A program made the translations under genes and the position numbers. The notes beneath the pieces are model-generated. The model did not search any database, was not told the origin of the DNA, and saw only the letters and a program-made list of their open reading frames with translations. Source: Haematococcus lacustris (taxonomy: Eukaryota; Chlorophyta; Chlorophyceae; Chlamydomonadales; Haematococcaceae). Taken from it: a stretch of 64,000 bases of DNA. Below, one piece after another: positions 19,704 through 30,759 of the stretch. Where the stretch lies: NCBI GenBank assembly GCA_030144725.1, contig JASKMD010000008.1, positions 6,773,153 to 6,837,152 on the forward strand, given 5' to 3'. Numbering within the stretch: the stretch's first letter is position 1; every line of letters begins with the position of its first letter.

Positions 19704-21891
19704 TGCGGAGGCGCCACACTGCGCCCAGGTAGGCCACGCGCAGACGGAGCCACAGCAGGTTGTCAGGGGGCTGAAAGGGGGGGAGCTCGCCGCGGGTGGG
19801 GCGCCCATTGAGGAGCAACATGGCGTCGCCTGAGGGGGGACGGGTGCCTGTGAGGCGGCCGTACACGTCCAGCACCCTATCCCAGGCTGGGACCACGGCG
19901 GGGCAGGTCAGGAAGGCGTGGGTTAGAGCCTCCGGGTGCCCCGGCTGGCAGAAGCGGCAGACGGACAAGCCCGGGGTAGCCGCCCCCTTGAGGATGTGAC
20001 CCCACAAGGCCCCGACCATGAGGCTGGCGTGAAGCACCCGCCAGGCCACGATGACATGCTCCCATCTCCCAGCCCAGGAGCTTGGTCCCTCCACCGGGCT
20101 GGGCACCCGGCTCGGCACGGTGCGGGTTGGGCCCGGTGAGCTGCAGGGTAGTCAGCCTCCCCGCTGGCTTGACACCGCCGCGAGGGCACCTCCGCGCCCC
20201 TCCCCGGATGACAGGAGGGCTAGGCGGGAGGAGCGGCAGCGGGTGGCTCAGTGTAGGTCGAGGCGAGGCAACACGCAGCCAGCTACCCAGCCAGCCAGAG
20301 GGGGGCCTAGCCGGCGCCGGTATGGCATTCCCTCTTCCGGTTCCAGCTCTGAGGATGCTAGGGTAGAGGCGGCTGCTGTTGGGGCTGCGTTCCTGGGGCA
20401 AGTCTGAGGCTGCCACAAAGCGGTTGACAGCCAAGGCCATGGCTTGCGCCAGAGGAGCGGAGGGTTGTACGAAAGCCATTTGGTAGATGGACTTGGACGC
20501 CAGGCACTGCTGTGCCACCTGCACCCGCCCCAGGAGGTTGAGGCTTTGGGGCCGCCAAGGGAGGGAGGCTGCCATCATGGCCGCGGCCGCCCCCCCGAAG
20601 GCGGCCTCGCTGGTGGCAGCATAGGAGGCCGCCTCAAGAGGGAACCCCAGGTGGCGCACTGGCACCTCCGCTCGGACAGCTGGGATGACCACCTCCGGCT
20701 CCTGCTCCCCACCCTGCTCCCGCCCGCCCTGCTGCTGCCCTTGCCCGCCACCTTCCCCCGGCCCACCCCTAGCCCCTGCTCGCCCACCTGCCCCTGCCCG
20801 CCCCCTTCCCCCCCGTCACCCCCCCTTCCTCCCCTCCCCGCCCCCTCGGGGCCCGAGCCCTCCTGGTTACCCGGCCGATGCTCTGGCTGGCCGCACGGCA
20901 GAGCTGAGCTCTTGCTCACGCTCAGCGCAGGCCCCCAGCGGCGCGGAACAGGCCCAGGGCCTTCACTACCACCTTCCCGTCTCTGACCTGATCGAGCACC
21001 ACGATGGTGAGGTCGTCCGCATACTCCTTGGAGGGGAGCGCGGGGGTCAGGGCGGCCCTGTGCATGGCCAGAGGGATGGATGGGATGGTGGGGGTGCTGA
21101 TGCGGCCTGCCAGCTGGAGCGAGCTGAGGTAGCTGACTAGCGGCTGGAGCACGATGCATCAGTAGAGCGGGGAGGCCCCGCTGCCCTGCAGCAGCCCCGA
21201 CGCAAGGGGGAAGCTGTCGGTGAGGTGGCCGTTGACCAGCACCTGGCTCGTGGCCCCCCGGTGCAGCAGCTGAGCCCAGCGCACATGCCCCTCCCGGCAG
21301 AACCCCATGCCTCCATCGTGTCCTGGAGCAAGCCCCAGGACACGTTGTCATAGGCCCCCGCTAGGTCCAGCAACAACAGCCAGGCTGGGCTGCCCCGCTG
21401 CTGCAGGTACTCCAGCAGGCCTAGGTTGAACTGCACGCTGTCGCTGATGTCCCTGCCCAGGATAAAGGCGGACTGAGAGGGGGACACCAGCAGGTCCAAG
21501 GGCAGTTGCAGCCGGTCCTCCACTGCCCTGGCCACCAGGCGCACGTCGCAGTTGAGGCGCGTGATGGGGCGGTAGCCGGCCACCTGGTCCCTCGGCTTGC
21601 CAGCCTTGGGCACGAGGGTGATGATGCCGGTCAGGAATTTAGCCAGCGGGGCAGGGTCAGTGGTGTCTGCCAGGGCCTCTCGCAAGATGGCCCGCAGCGG
21701 CCGCCCCAGCTCCACCCACAGTCGGTCGTAGACCTCCATGGGCAGCCCATCTAGCCCCGGGGCCTTGCTGTGCGCGCAGCCCTGCAGAGCCCGGCCCAGC
21801 TCCTCCTCTGCCATCGGGGCTGACATCGGGGCTGCCATCGGGGCTGCCATCGGGGCACCCACAGAAGGCTTAGAAGCATAGAGTTGCACCC
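19704..21891 (-). pseudogene. LINE copy B1 (minus): broken ORF2
   Basis: Reading from 21891 downward, the frame encodes the RT from EEELGRALQGCAHSKAPGLD through LLLLDLAGAYDNVSW to EYADDLTIVVLDQV, but shifted frames split it near 21330, 21150 and 20690. The thumb region follows to SSRLYPS at ~20350. A segment present in LINE-A (from KAICVMPRG to the residues before EHVIVAWR) is replaced by ~270 bp of rearranged sequence. The zinc-knuckle region (CRFCQPGH ... LTCPAVVPAW) and AYLGAVWRLR end the copy at 19704. The copy is dead. Its 5' end joins the same upstream segment as the plus-strand macrosatellite, so it is the second unit of a minus-strand tandem pair. Confidence 0.82.
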
Positions 21892-22356
21892 ACAGCAGGC
21901 TTAAGAGCATAGACCCAGCGTGGGATGCATGCCGGGACAGTGGGTGACAGGAGAGTTGGGCCGTGGCGGCTGGAGGTGCGTCAGTGGCACGTGGGGCGGT
22001 GGCGGTGGCGGGCTGTACGCGACCGCATGAGCCTTGTCGGGGCCCGTCCTGGCTCCGGGGCAGCTGGGCTGGACCGCAGGCTCATCCAACGTTGGCTGCA
22101 CTGGCCACTGCGCTTGTGCACACGGGGAGGGTGGCTCAACCTCAGGCTCTTGCTCGCCAGTACCCTCAATGCCACACCCCCCGGCTGCACCCACAGCAGG
22201 CTTAGGAGCATAGACCCAGCGTGGGATGGGAAGCGGCGGGAACGACAAGGGCGCAAGCAGCCAGCTGGAGGTCAAGAGCTCTGGGTCGCAGGAGGTAGTA
22301 TGTGTACAACCTGGCTCTGGCCCCTGGCATGCACCCTGGATGGCGCAGCTGAGTGA
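21892..22356 (-). repeat. LINE-unit 5' segment (minus)
   Basis: The reverse complement of the ~450-bp segment that precedes RT in each plus-strand unit (34006-34450). It contains two copies of the motif CACGCTGGGTCTATGCTC. No known domain is encoded in either direction. Confidence 0.7.
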
Positions 22357-23131
22357 GCAGGGCTAGGAGCAAGGCCTGTGCCCTCCACCCGGGCCAGCTA
22401 ACCAGGTCTGGCAGTCTAGTCTACACAGCAGCTCCGCCCCAGCCATCGCTCCCGCCCCGGCACCGGCAGCAGCGGGCTACCGCAGGGTGGGGAGTGGCGG
22501 TAACGCCCTACCACCTGCTCAGTTGTGCCGTGCACGAGCTCCGCTGCAGGGCGTGGGCTCCCGCTGTGGGCCAGTTGTCCAACAGTCCCTCTGAGTATTG
22601 CCATGTAGGGATGTTGGTGCTACCAGCGGGCAACATCCCCCCCCCCCCCTTCTTGCATGCCAGGACAGTGGGGGACAGGAGAGCTGGGCCGCGGCGGCTG
22701 GAGGTGCTTTCAAGAGAGAGTGACACTAAGAAAAAGATGAAAAGAGAAGATTACTACAAAACAAGGTTCCCCCATACACGAACCCCAAGCACCCCACCCA
22801 AACACAGCTGTCCACACACCCCAAGCAAAGGTCCACACCCCCCATGCAAAGGTCCACACAACCCAAGCAACCCCCTCCCTAGGACAACGTCAAGACACTC
22901 CCCCACACCAACGCCCTCCACCCTAGCTCACCTCCACAGACCCTCCCCAGACCCTCCCCCCAAACTACCCACACAATCCTAAGCCCCGCCCCTCGACCTG
23001 GAACCTAGAACCCTACCCCCAACGCTCAAACCAAGACCACCCAAGCCCCCGGTCCCCTAACACCCAGACAACCCCCCGAAGACCCCACCTACCCACGGAA
23101 CGCCTTAAGCCCGCACCAGCAACCCTGCAGC
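22357..23131 (-). repeat. LINE 3' UTR and inter-unit linker (minus)
   Basis: Corresponds to 37256-38033 on the plus strand: linker with a long C run (22640), then the pyrimidine-rich UTR end with CTCTCTTGAAAG in reverse complement near 22706, then the G-rich UTR. It joins unit B2 (below) head to tail with unit B1. Confidence 0.75.
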
Positions 23132-25743
23132 TCAGGCAAGCTCGACGGGGAAGGGGACGGGCCACAGCAAGGAGAGGCGAACCACTAGCTCTCCCCCCCC
23201 CTGCGCTCTGCCCTCCCCATGCCTAGGCCTCCCTGCTGCCCTTCCCTCCTCCACTCCTCCTGCCCCAACCCTCCCCTCTGCCCCCTCCAGCCCTCCCCTC
23301 CGCTCCCTCCTAGGCTGCTTGGCAAACCAGGCCCCCGACGCCTCGGGCCACAGCTGGTCAAAGTGGGCAGCGTCCAGCTCCGGGTCCTTTCCCTTGAACC
23401 AGGTGGAGGGCACAGCGCCGCAGAGGCCCACGCGGATGTCCCTCCCAACCCGATGCCAGCCACGCTTGACGGCCGTGGTGAGGGTGGAGATGACCTCCTC
23501 CACGACCCGCCTCGCCACCTGCTGTGGCTGCAGGGCTGTAGCGGCTCCTTAGCTGCGGAGGCGCCACACTGCGCCCAGGTAGGCCACGCGCAGCCGCAGC
23601 CACGGCAGGCTGTCAGGGGGCTGAAAGGGGGGGGCCTCGCCGCAGGTGGGGCGCCCACTGAGGAGCAGCATGGCGACGCCTGAGGGGGGGCGGGTGCCTG
23701 TGAGGCGGCCGTACACGTCCAGCACCCACTCCCAGGCTGGGACCACGGCGGGGCAGGTCAGGAAGGCGTGGGTGAGGGTCTCCAAGTGCCCCGGCTGGCA
23801 GAAGCGGCAGGCGGAAGAGCCCGGGGCAGCCGTACCCTTGAGGATGTGGCCCCACAAGGCCCCCACCATGAGGCTGGCGTGAAGCACCCGCCAGGCCACG
23901 ATGACATGCTCCCGACGGAGGGTGGGGTCTAGCAGCTCCTTCCACACCTTCGCACACGGCTGGCCCGCCTGAACACCCACAGCCAGCTGGTCCGCGGTGT
24001 CGGCCCGGGGGGCGGGCTGAGCAACTGGCTGCCTGCCCCCACGCCGCTGCTGGGCCTCCAGCTGCCGCTCAGCCTGCTGGGCCGCCCTCATCTGCGGCGA
24101 GGGTCGCTGGTGCGCCCTGGCGGAGGTGTCAAGCCAGCGAGGCGGTTGGCTGCCTTGCACCTCCTCGGGGAGCCGCTCCTCCACATCCCTGCCCTGCTGC
24201 TCCCGCTCCCCCGCTGCCCCCTGGCCTGCCACCTGCTGCACGTTGGCCTCCCACTTGAGCTCCAGCTCCCTCAGGGCCCCATCAGCCACCGCTGCCACCT
24301 CCGGTTCGCCAGCTGCCCGGGGGGGGCGCACACCCCACAGCGCTGGCCACAGGCCCCCACCTGGTGGGTAGAGGGGGTCGGCACTGACGCGTTGGAGCTG
24401 GTGGAGGCGCACCCTGGCATGCTTGACAGAGAAGTCCAGGAGGGTGGTGGTGCCCATGCCCCACACCTGAGGGTCCAGCTGCAGGTGAGCCCAGGGGCCC
24501 AAGAGCCACTCCTCCTTAGGCCAGGTGCCAGGCCCCTCGTCAGCTGGGTCGGCAGCCTGCCCTCCCGCCCCGCCTCGTGCTCCCCTACGCCCTCCACCTC
24601 CTCCACGCCCTCGCCCCCTGCCCCCGCCCCGCCCCCTTGTTCGCCCCCCTCCCCTGCCAACCGCCCTGGCTCCTCCTTGCTCCTGCCCTTGAGCCTGCTC
24701 CTGCGCCACGTGATGCTGGGCGGGTAGAGGGCGGAGGTGGGTGGCTCGCTCCTCCGGAGTCAGCCTGTAGCTGGGCTTGTTGAGTCGGGCCACCGCAGCT
24801 GGCTCCCAGGCCGCCCCTCCCTCCGCCCAGAAAGCCCCTAGGGGCCCCTGCCCTGTGGGGTCTAGGGAGTAGAGGCGGCCGTTGGGGCCCACCCAGTGGG
24901 AGGGCTGGAGCAGGGGGGTGCGCCGCATCACAAACCCCACCCCTGGCCCAACCCTCAGGCACTCCCACTCCGGCTGAGGAGGCTGCAGGCGGTCCACCAT
25001 GCCCTGCCAGGGCTCGGGGAGGCAAGCCCTGACCAGGTCGGCAGCCCATCGGGCCTCCCCCTCCAGCTGGGGGCTATGCAGGGCTTCCCTCACGTGGCGG
25101 ACGTGGGTCCAACCCTGCTCAGCTGCTGCCTCCCTCGCTGCTGGGTTCATGCGGACTTGCGCGTTGTACCACAGCGGCTCTGCCAGCACCGAGAAGAAGG
25201 ACTGGCTAGCGGGGGGCACCACACGGAACAGCTTGAGCTCAGCCAGGGCCGCCACGTGAGCTTGCAGCCGCGGGCTGATGCCTCGCGAGGGGGGGGCGGG
25301 GGGGTCGGTGATGACCCACGTGCTGAGGCCGTGGGAGGGGTCTGCCAGCAGGCTGTGGGTCAGAGGCTGCCAGGGTCGAACCCTGGGCGACCAGAGCTGG
25401 GCCAGCATCTTCGCCAGCATGGCCGTGCTGGTGACCCCCAGGTCGGGAAGCCCCACCCCTCCCTCCCCCCGGGGCATCACGCAGATGGCCTTGCTAGGGT
25501 AGAGGCGGCTGCTATTGGGGCTGCGCTCCTGGGGCAGGTCTGAGGCTGCCACAAAGCGGTTGACAGCCAAGGCCATGGCTTGCGCCAGAGGAGCGGAGGG
25601 TTGTACGGAAGCCATTTGGTAGATGGACTTGGACGCCAGGCACTGCTGTGCCACCTGCACCCGCCCCAGGAGGCTGAGGCCTTGGGGCCGCCAAGGGAGG
25701 GAGGCTGCCATCATGGCCGCCGCCGCCCCACCGAAGGCGGCCT
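23132..25743 (-). pseudogene. LINE copy B2 (minus): C-terminal two-thirds of ORF2
   Basis: From the gap edge down to 23549 there is a clean 721-codon frame. It runs from MMAASLPWRPQG through SKAICVMPRGEGGVGLPDLG, a Gly/Arg-rich tract (RGGGRTRGRGGGRGRGRGG), HARVRLHQLQRVSADPLYPP, and the C-x2-C-x7-H-x4-C knuckle to VWRLRS and a TAA. LINE-A has Ser (TCA) at that stop. The downstream frame (23132-23518, VARRVVEEVISTLTTAVK to PVPFPVELA) stays open in the same phase, so the ancestral protein may have been longer. Unlike the plus-strand tandem copies, this copy lacks the two internal deletions. The RT palm is hidden in the gap. Confidence 0.82.
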
Positions 25744-26243
25744 NNNNNNNNNNNNNNNNNNNNNNNNNNNNNNNNNNNNNNNNNNNNNNNNNNNNNNNNN
25801 NNNNNNNNNNNNNNNNNNNNNNNNNNNNNNNNNNNNNNNNNNNNNNNNNNNNNNNNNNNNNNNNNNNNNNNNNNNNNNNNNNNNNNNNNNNNNNNNNNNN
25901 NNNNNNNNNNNNNNNNNNNNNNNNNNNNNNNNNNNNNNNNNNNNNNNNNNNNNNNNNNNNNNNNNNNNNNNNNNNNNNNNNNNNNNNNNNNNNNNNNNNN
26001 NNNNNNNNNNNNNNNNNNNNNNNNNNNNNNNNNNNNNNNNNNNNNNNNNNNNNNNNNNNNNNNNNNNNNNNNNNNNNNNNNNNNNNNNNNNNNNNNNNNN
26101 NNNNNNNNNNNNNNNNNNNNNNNNNNNNNNNNNNNNNNNNNNNNNNNNNNNNNNNNNNNNNNNNNNNNNNNNNNNNNNNNNNNNNNNNNNNNNNNNNNNN
26201 NNNNNNNNNNNNNNNNNNNNNNNNNNNNNNNNNNNNNNNNNNN
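25744..26243. other. Assembly gap (500 N)
   Basis: This gap hides the junction between LINE copy B2 and the left LTR of gypsy-1, including about 20 bp of that LTR and any target duplication. Confidence 0.99.
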
Positions 26244-26459
26244 CGCCTTAAATCTTTTCAGTGTGTGAACGCCATGCAACGCTAACCGCAGTTACAGGTG
26301 TCAGACTGCTGCAGCGCAACCAGGCTAAGACATAGAACGGCCTCCGGGGATCGAACCCGAATGGTGGGCAGCAGTACAGCCCACCACTTAACCTGCCTGT
26401 ATCACACTTCAGCAGTGACACTAGCGCCGATCCGCTTAGTGCAGAATCGGAACGCTACA
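26244..26459 (-). repeat. Gypsy-1 3' LTR (partial, left part in gap)
   Basis: 216 bp, ending GAACGCTACA. It is identical to 32383-32598; by comparison it should begin at about 26224 in the gap. It contains the tRNA T-arm-like sequence GGGATCGAACCCGA on plus. Confidence 0.93.
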
Positions 26460-26473
26460 TTCCTCCCCCTCCT
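26460..26473 (-). promoter_or_regulatory. Gypsy-1 polypurine tract
   Basis: On the minus strand AGGAGGGGGAGGAA lies immediately upstream of the 3' LTR start TGTAGCG. This is the standard position of the plus-strand DNA primer. Gypsy-2 has a near-identical tract at 53742. Confidence 0.85.
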
Positions 26474-26742
26474 ATGGGATGGCCGTTCCGCCCATAGGCC
26501 ATCATGGCATGGACTCGCAGTACATGACCGCTAGTTTGGAACTCCTGCCCATCCGGACGCAGGTCGCTCTCAGGAGTTTACGGTCACCATGGACCCTTCA
26601 GCCCAGGCTCACAGAGCCAGTGGAAGCTGGGTACGAAACAAGCCAGGCTCACATGAGCAACTGGACCCATAGCACACCAAGGCACATAGCATGCAGCAAA
26701 GCAACCAGCATGACCACATGGAGCCCATGTCCCACATTTAAT

Positions 26743-29700
26743 TCACAGCAAGCCATTCTGAGCCTTATACAAGTTTACGCAGTCAGGGGCATTTGCTAGA
26801 TTGCTGGCAGGCTCCCAGGTGTTGTCAGAGTCATCATAACCCTTCCACTTGACGAGGTACTCCTTTGCTTTACCTGCACGCACATGCCGGTGGTTCACAA
26901 TGCGCTCTACTTCATATTGTGGGGAATCATCTAACCAGCCCAGCTCAGTGGGGGGTAGACGACCAAAGTTGCCCTCATAGGGTCTTAGTAATGACACATG
27001 GAAGACAGGATGGATCCTGGACATGGCTGATGGCAGGGTCAGCTTTACAGCGTCTCTACCCACATGAGCCTCAATCCTGAAAGGCCCCACATACCGTGGC
27101 AGCAGCTTTCTGGCTTTGCCCACCATGTTACGCAGGTTCATGGTACTAAGCAGCACGCGGTCACCCACTTGGAACATACTGTCCGCGGATTTCCTGTGTG
27201 GATTAGCGCCATTGGACTGCCGACTTTGTGCCAGTTTCATACATCTCCTGGCTTCTTGAACACCTTTCTCCCAGCCATCAGAGAAGAACTGGGCCATGGG
27301 AGGTGGCAACCGAGGTAACTCTTGGGTCACCGGTGTCACTGGGGATTGTCCATAGTTAATCAGGAAAGGTGTAGACTTAATACTTTCTTGCCATGAGTTA
27401 TTAATTGCAAACTCGGCAAACGAGAGGTGTTTAGGCCAGTCTCGTTGAGTGGGAGAGATATAATGCCGGAGCATCTCCTCCAACACTTTGTTGTACCGCT
27501 CAACCTGCCCATTTGACTGGGGGTGATAGCTGGAGGTGAGAGAATGTTTCATGCCCATTAGCTTGCATACAGCTTGCCAGAACTTGCTCACGAATAGGGA
27601 GCCCCGATCACTCACAACTTCAGATGGTAGCCCATGATGGACAAATACCGAATCAATGAAGAGTTGTGCAAACTCAGGAGCATCCATGCTTTCCTTACAT
27701 GGCACTAGGTGCACCATTTTGGAGAGCCTGTCAACGAATACACAGATGGAATCATATCCATGTGATCCGGACGGTAGTTTGGTTATGAAGTCCATGTGCA
27801 TGACTTCCCAGCGGTATCCAGGTATAGACAGAGGATGAAGGAACCCCCATGGCTTAGCTGTAACCGACTTGTTTCTCTGGCATGCATCACATGTTGTTAC
27901 ATAGTGACGCACATCAGTGCGTAGGTGTTTCCACCAGAACACACGCATGACACGCTCCAACGTCTTAGTGATCCCAACGTGGCCAGCATACTTAGCATCG
28001 TGCATCTCATGCAGGATATGCTCTCGTAGCTGTTTGTCACGGGGCACAATGACTGTACGTCTCTTTTGATGTCTCCATAAGCCATGTTCATCCAGGTACA
28101 AGTTCTTTGTCTTTCTACGCTTGGTGAAGTTGGAATCAGCAGCATAAGCTCTGACCAACCACTCATGCAGGTTTGACAGGGGACCTGGTGGTTTAGGTGC
28201 ACTGGGTTCTCCATCTACTGGTATATCAGCAGCCCAAGTGACACGCTTAGTGGGTGGCCTGGCGGCAGCACCAGCACCTTGGCTTGGTGGTGGTTGTGTG
28301 GGTGGCGCAGCGGCAGCACCAGCACTGTTTTTCTGCGCCTCAGCACAAGTTTCCTCCCCCTCCTGAGAACGACGCTGGCTTCTAGTCGTCACTAGAATAC
28401 TACGCACATTATCTGCACCAGAGCCCTTACACGTCTGCAATGGGGCTGCTGGAATGCGTGACAACGGGTCAGCAGGATTGGATATACCAGGTAGATATTC
28501 AATGGTATATGAGAAGCGGGCCAGGAATTCCATCCATCTAGTCTGCCTGCGTGAGAGTATAGTTTGAGTAGGCAGAGAGATGAGCGGCTTGTGATCTGTG
28601 TACAGTGTGAATGGTACCCCTTCCAGGTAGCATCGCCACTGTTGGCAAGCAGATACCAATGCCAGCAGTTCCTGTTCGCCCGTGGTGTAATTAATCTCAG
28701 CAGGAATTAATTTCCTGGAGTAATACGCCAATGGGTAGCCATCCTGCATCAGGACTGCACCGATGCCCTCAAGGGACGCATCGCAGTGCACCTGAAACGG
28801 CTTGCTGTGATCAGGAAGCTTGAGCATAGGCACATTAGAAATGGCCTGCTTCAAAGCATTGAACGCATCCAGCTCAGCCTGAGGCCATGCCTTCCAAGGG
28901 AAGGACTCCTTCTTGGGGCCAGTCAGGTTAGTGAGGGGTGCAGCAATAGTGCTAAAATTATGTACAAATTTACGTACATAGTTAGCAGCGCCCAGGAAAG
29001 ACTGCAGAGTTTTGAGGCTAGTAGGTACTGGCCATTCAGAGATTGCAGTAACTTTACACGGGTCAACAGAGATGCCTTGAGCACTAATAATATGGCCCAG
29101 GAACTTTAATGTTCTCTGCATAAATTCACATTTAGATAGCTTAGCATAAAATTTATTTTTACGCAATAAGTCAAACACACGCCTGAGGTGGACTAGGTGC
29201 TCCTCACTGTCCTTGGACATCACTAGGATGTCATCAAGGTACACGAGTGCACAGTCATTGATCACCTCAGCAAATGCTTCATTCATTACACGTTGGAACG
29301 TGGCAGGAGCATTTGTCAGGCCAAAACACAGTACCTTGAATTGGTAGTGCCCCATGGGAGTCCTGAACGCGGTCTTAGGGACGTCCTCAGCCGGGATGCG
29401 GATCTGGTGGTAACCAGCCTGCAGATCGAGGGAGGAGAACACAGTTTTTCCTGCTAGCTGATCAAACAGATCATCAATGCGTGGCAAAGGATACTGGTCC
29501 CTAATTGTAATTTTGTTTAGCTGGCGGTAGTCAATACACATGCGCAGCTCACCTGATTTCTTCTGGACAAACAGCACAGGTGCAGCATAGGGTGATGAGC
29601 TAGGCTCTATCAGGCCCTTAGCTAGCAGGTCAGTGATCTGTTTACGCAGTTCATCTTGCTCAGGTTTGGACATCCTATAGCTGGGCCTAGCTGGAGGCTT

Positions 29701-30753
29701 GCCATCAGGCTGCAAGGGGATGGAGTGCCCTACTGCACGCTCTGGCGGGAGTCCTGTGATAGGTTGGAATACATCAGAGTATTCATCAAGCAGATCTTGC
29801 AGGTGCTGCCTCTGTACATGGGACACAGCGTCTACTGGTAAGGCAAGGTCTTCCAGAGACACCATAGCTACCATGGCTGAGCCACCCTTACGCAGCCATC
29901 TGGCTGCTTGCTTTGCTGTCACAAGAGCCTTTGGATTGGCTTTGGACACAGCAGCAAGGACAGCAGCAGGTGGGCGGGGCAGTGAGTGGGTGGATCCAGG
30001 TGGCCTTGTGGCAGCACACTGGCCAGCAGCACTCTGGTCACCTGTGTGTGGGTGCAAGGTTTTATTACCTTGGGGAGTGCGCAGGGTAAGAGTCTTGTCG
30101 ACGTAGTCGACCAAGGCTCCCTGCACAGTCAACCAGTCAGCACCCAGGAGCACGTCATAAGCATGAACCAGATCAGGCATGACAGTCAACAGGCACATGC
30201 AGCAGAAGCTGTTGATGCGCAGCTGCACTTTGACATAATGCTCACATATCACAGGCTGGTTGTTGGCAACATCAAACCTGAGTGACATGGGATAAGTAAA
30301 TACTGGGATGTTATGCAGCTGAACAAAGCTAGCACTGATCAGGGATGCATCAGCACCACTATCAGCTAACATGTGACAGGCATGAGAATCAATGGTGCCA
30401 GCAAACTGGAACCTCACCTTGTCGTCTTGACCAGAGACCCCCAAGATGACTTGAGACGGTGCACGGGGACAACACAGGGCAGTCTTACACGAGAGAATAT
30501 GACCCACACAGGGGTCAGCAGCACTGAAACAGGACCCACAGTTCTGAGCTGCTGTCACAGCAGTCTGCTCAGAGAACGCATGGCCATCAACAGTTGGATC
30601 AGGGAAAGGCTGGCTCATAGCATGCACAGCAACACCATCAACAACCATCAGCTGGGTCTCAGTCCCAGTCATTTCAGTGGCACAGGTGCATAAGACAGGT
30701 TCATCAGCATGTACCACAGCACAGGAGTGACACTGTCCTGGCTGGGCAACACC
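26743..30753 (-). CDS. Gypsy-1 Pol: protease, RT, RNase H, integrase, chromodomain
   Basis: The frame starts right after the gag TGA; the 12 codons before the GTG at 30717 are also open. Numbering from that GTG (1,324 residues): retropepsin motif LADSGADAS (Asp119); RT with [12 protein letters not shown] (Asp431) and VYLDD (493-496); RNase H with Asp646, Glu683 and Asp708; integrase HHCC zinc finger (His906, His913, Cys943, Cys946) and catalytic Asp976, Asp1037, Glu1073 (the last two 35 residues apart); a C-terminal chromodomain from ~1267 ([12 protein letters not shown] ... [17 protein letters not shown]). All key residues are present, so the enzyme set appears functional. The chromodomain puts it among chromoviruses, which target chromatin. 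With no start codon of its own in good context, expression most likely needs readthrough of the gag stop. Confidence 0.93.
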   Translation of the reverse strand, partial: GVAQPGQCHSCAVVHADEPVLCTCATEMTGTETQLMVVDGVAVHAMSQPFPDPTVDGHAFSEQTAVTAAQNCGSCFSAADPCVGHILSCKTALCCPRAPSQVILGVSGQDDKVRFQFAGTIDSHACHMLADSGADASLISASFVQLHNIPVFTYPMSLRFDVANNQPVICEHYVKVQLRINSFCCMCLLTVMPDLVHAYDVLLGADWLTVQGALVDYVDKTLTLRTPQGNKTLHPHTGDQSAAGQCAATRPPGSTHSLPRPPAAVLAAVSKANPKALVTAKQAARWLRKGGSAMVAMVSLEDLALPVDAVSHVQRQHLQDLLDEYSDVFQPITGLPPERAVGHSIPLQPDGKPPARPSYRMSKPEQDELRKQITDLLAKGLIEPSSSPYAAPVLFVQKKSGELRMCIDYRQLNKITIRDQYPLPRIDDLFDQLAGKTVFSSLDLQAGYHQIRIPAEDVPKTAFRTPMGHYQFKVLCFGLTNAPATFQRVMNEAFAEVINDCALVYLDDILVMSKDSEEHLVHLRRVFDLLRKNKFYAKLSKCEFMQRTLKFLGHIISAQGISVDPCKVTAISEWPVPTSLKTLQSFLGAANYVRKFVHNFSTIAAPLTNLTGPKKESFPWKAWPQAELDAFNALKQAISNVPMLKLPDHSKPFQVHCDASLEGIGAVLMQDGYPLAYYSRKLIPAEINYTTGEQELLALVSACQQWRCYLEGVPFTLYTDHKPLISLPTQTILSRRQTRWMEFLARFSYTIEYLPGISNPADPLSRIPAAPLQTCKGSGADNVRSILVTTRSQRRSQEGEETCAEAQKNSAGAAAAPPTQPPPSQGAGAAARPPTKRVTWAADIPVDGEPSAPKPPGPLSNLHEWLVRAYAADSNFTKRRKTKNLYLDEHGLWRHQKRRTVIVPRDKQLREHILHEMHDAKYAGHVGITKTLERVMRVFWWKHLRTDVRHYVTTCDACQRNKSVTAKPWGFLHPLSIPGYRWEVMHMDFITKLPSGSHGYDSICVFVDRLSKMVHLVPCKESMDAPEFAQLFIDSVFVHHGLPSEVVSDRGSLFVSKFWQAVCKLMGMKHSLTSSYHPQSNGQVERYNKVLEEMLRHYISPTQRDWPKHLSFAEFAINNSWQESIKSTPFLINYGQSPVTPVTQELPRLPPPMAQFFSDGWEKGVQEARRCMKLAQSRQSNGANPHRKSADSMFQVGDRVLLSTMNLRNMVGKARKLLPRYVGPFRIEAHVGRDAVKLTLPSAMSRIHPVFHVSLLRPYEGNFGRLPPTELGWLDDSPQYEVERIVNHRHVRAGKAKEYLVKWKGYDDSDNTWEPASNLANAPDCVNLYKAQNGLL

Positions 30754-30759
30754 TCACTT
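30751..30759 (-). promoter_or_regulatory. Candidate readthrough stop between gag and pol (AAG TGA GGT)
   Basis: The gag stop is TGA followed by GGT GTT GCC CAG CCA. Pol continues in the same frame with no further stop. Gypsy-2 has CGT TAG GGT GTT GCC CAG CCA at the same place (62089-62097). Both encode GVAQP directly after the stop. Confidence 0.6.
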
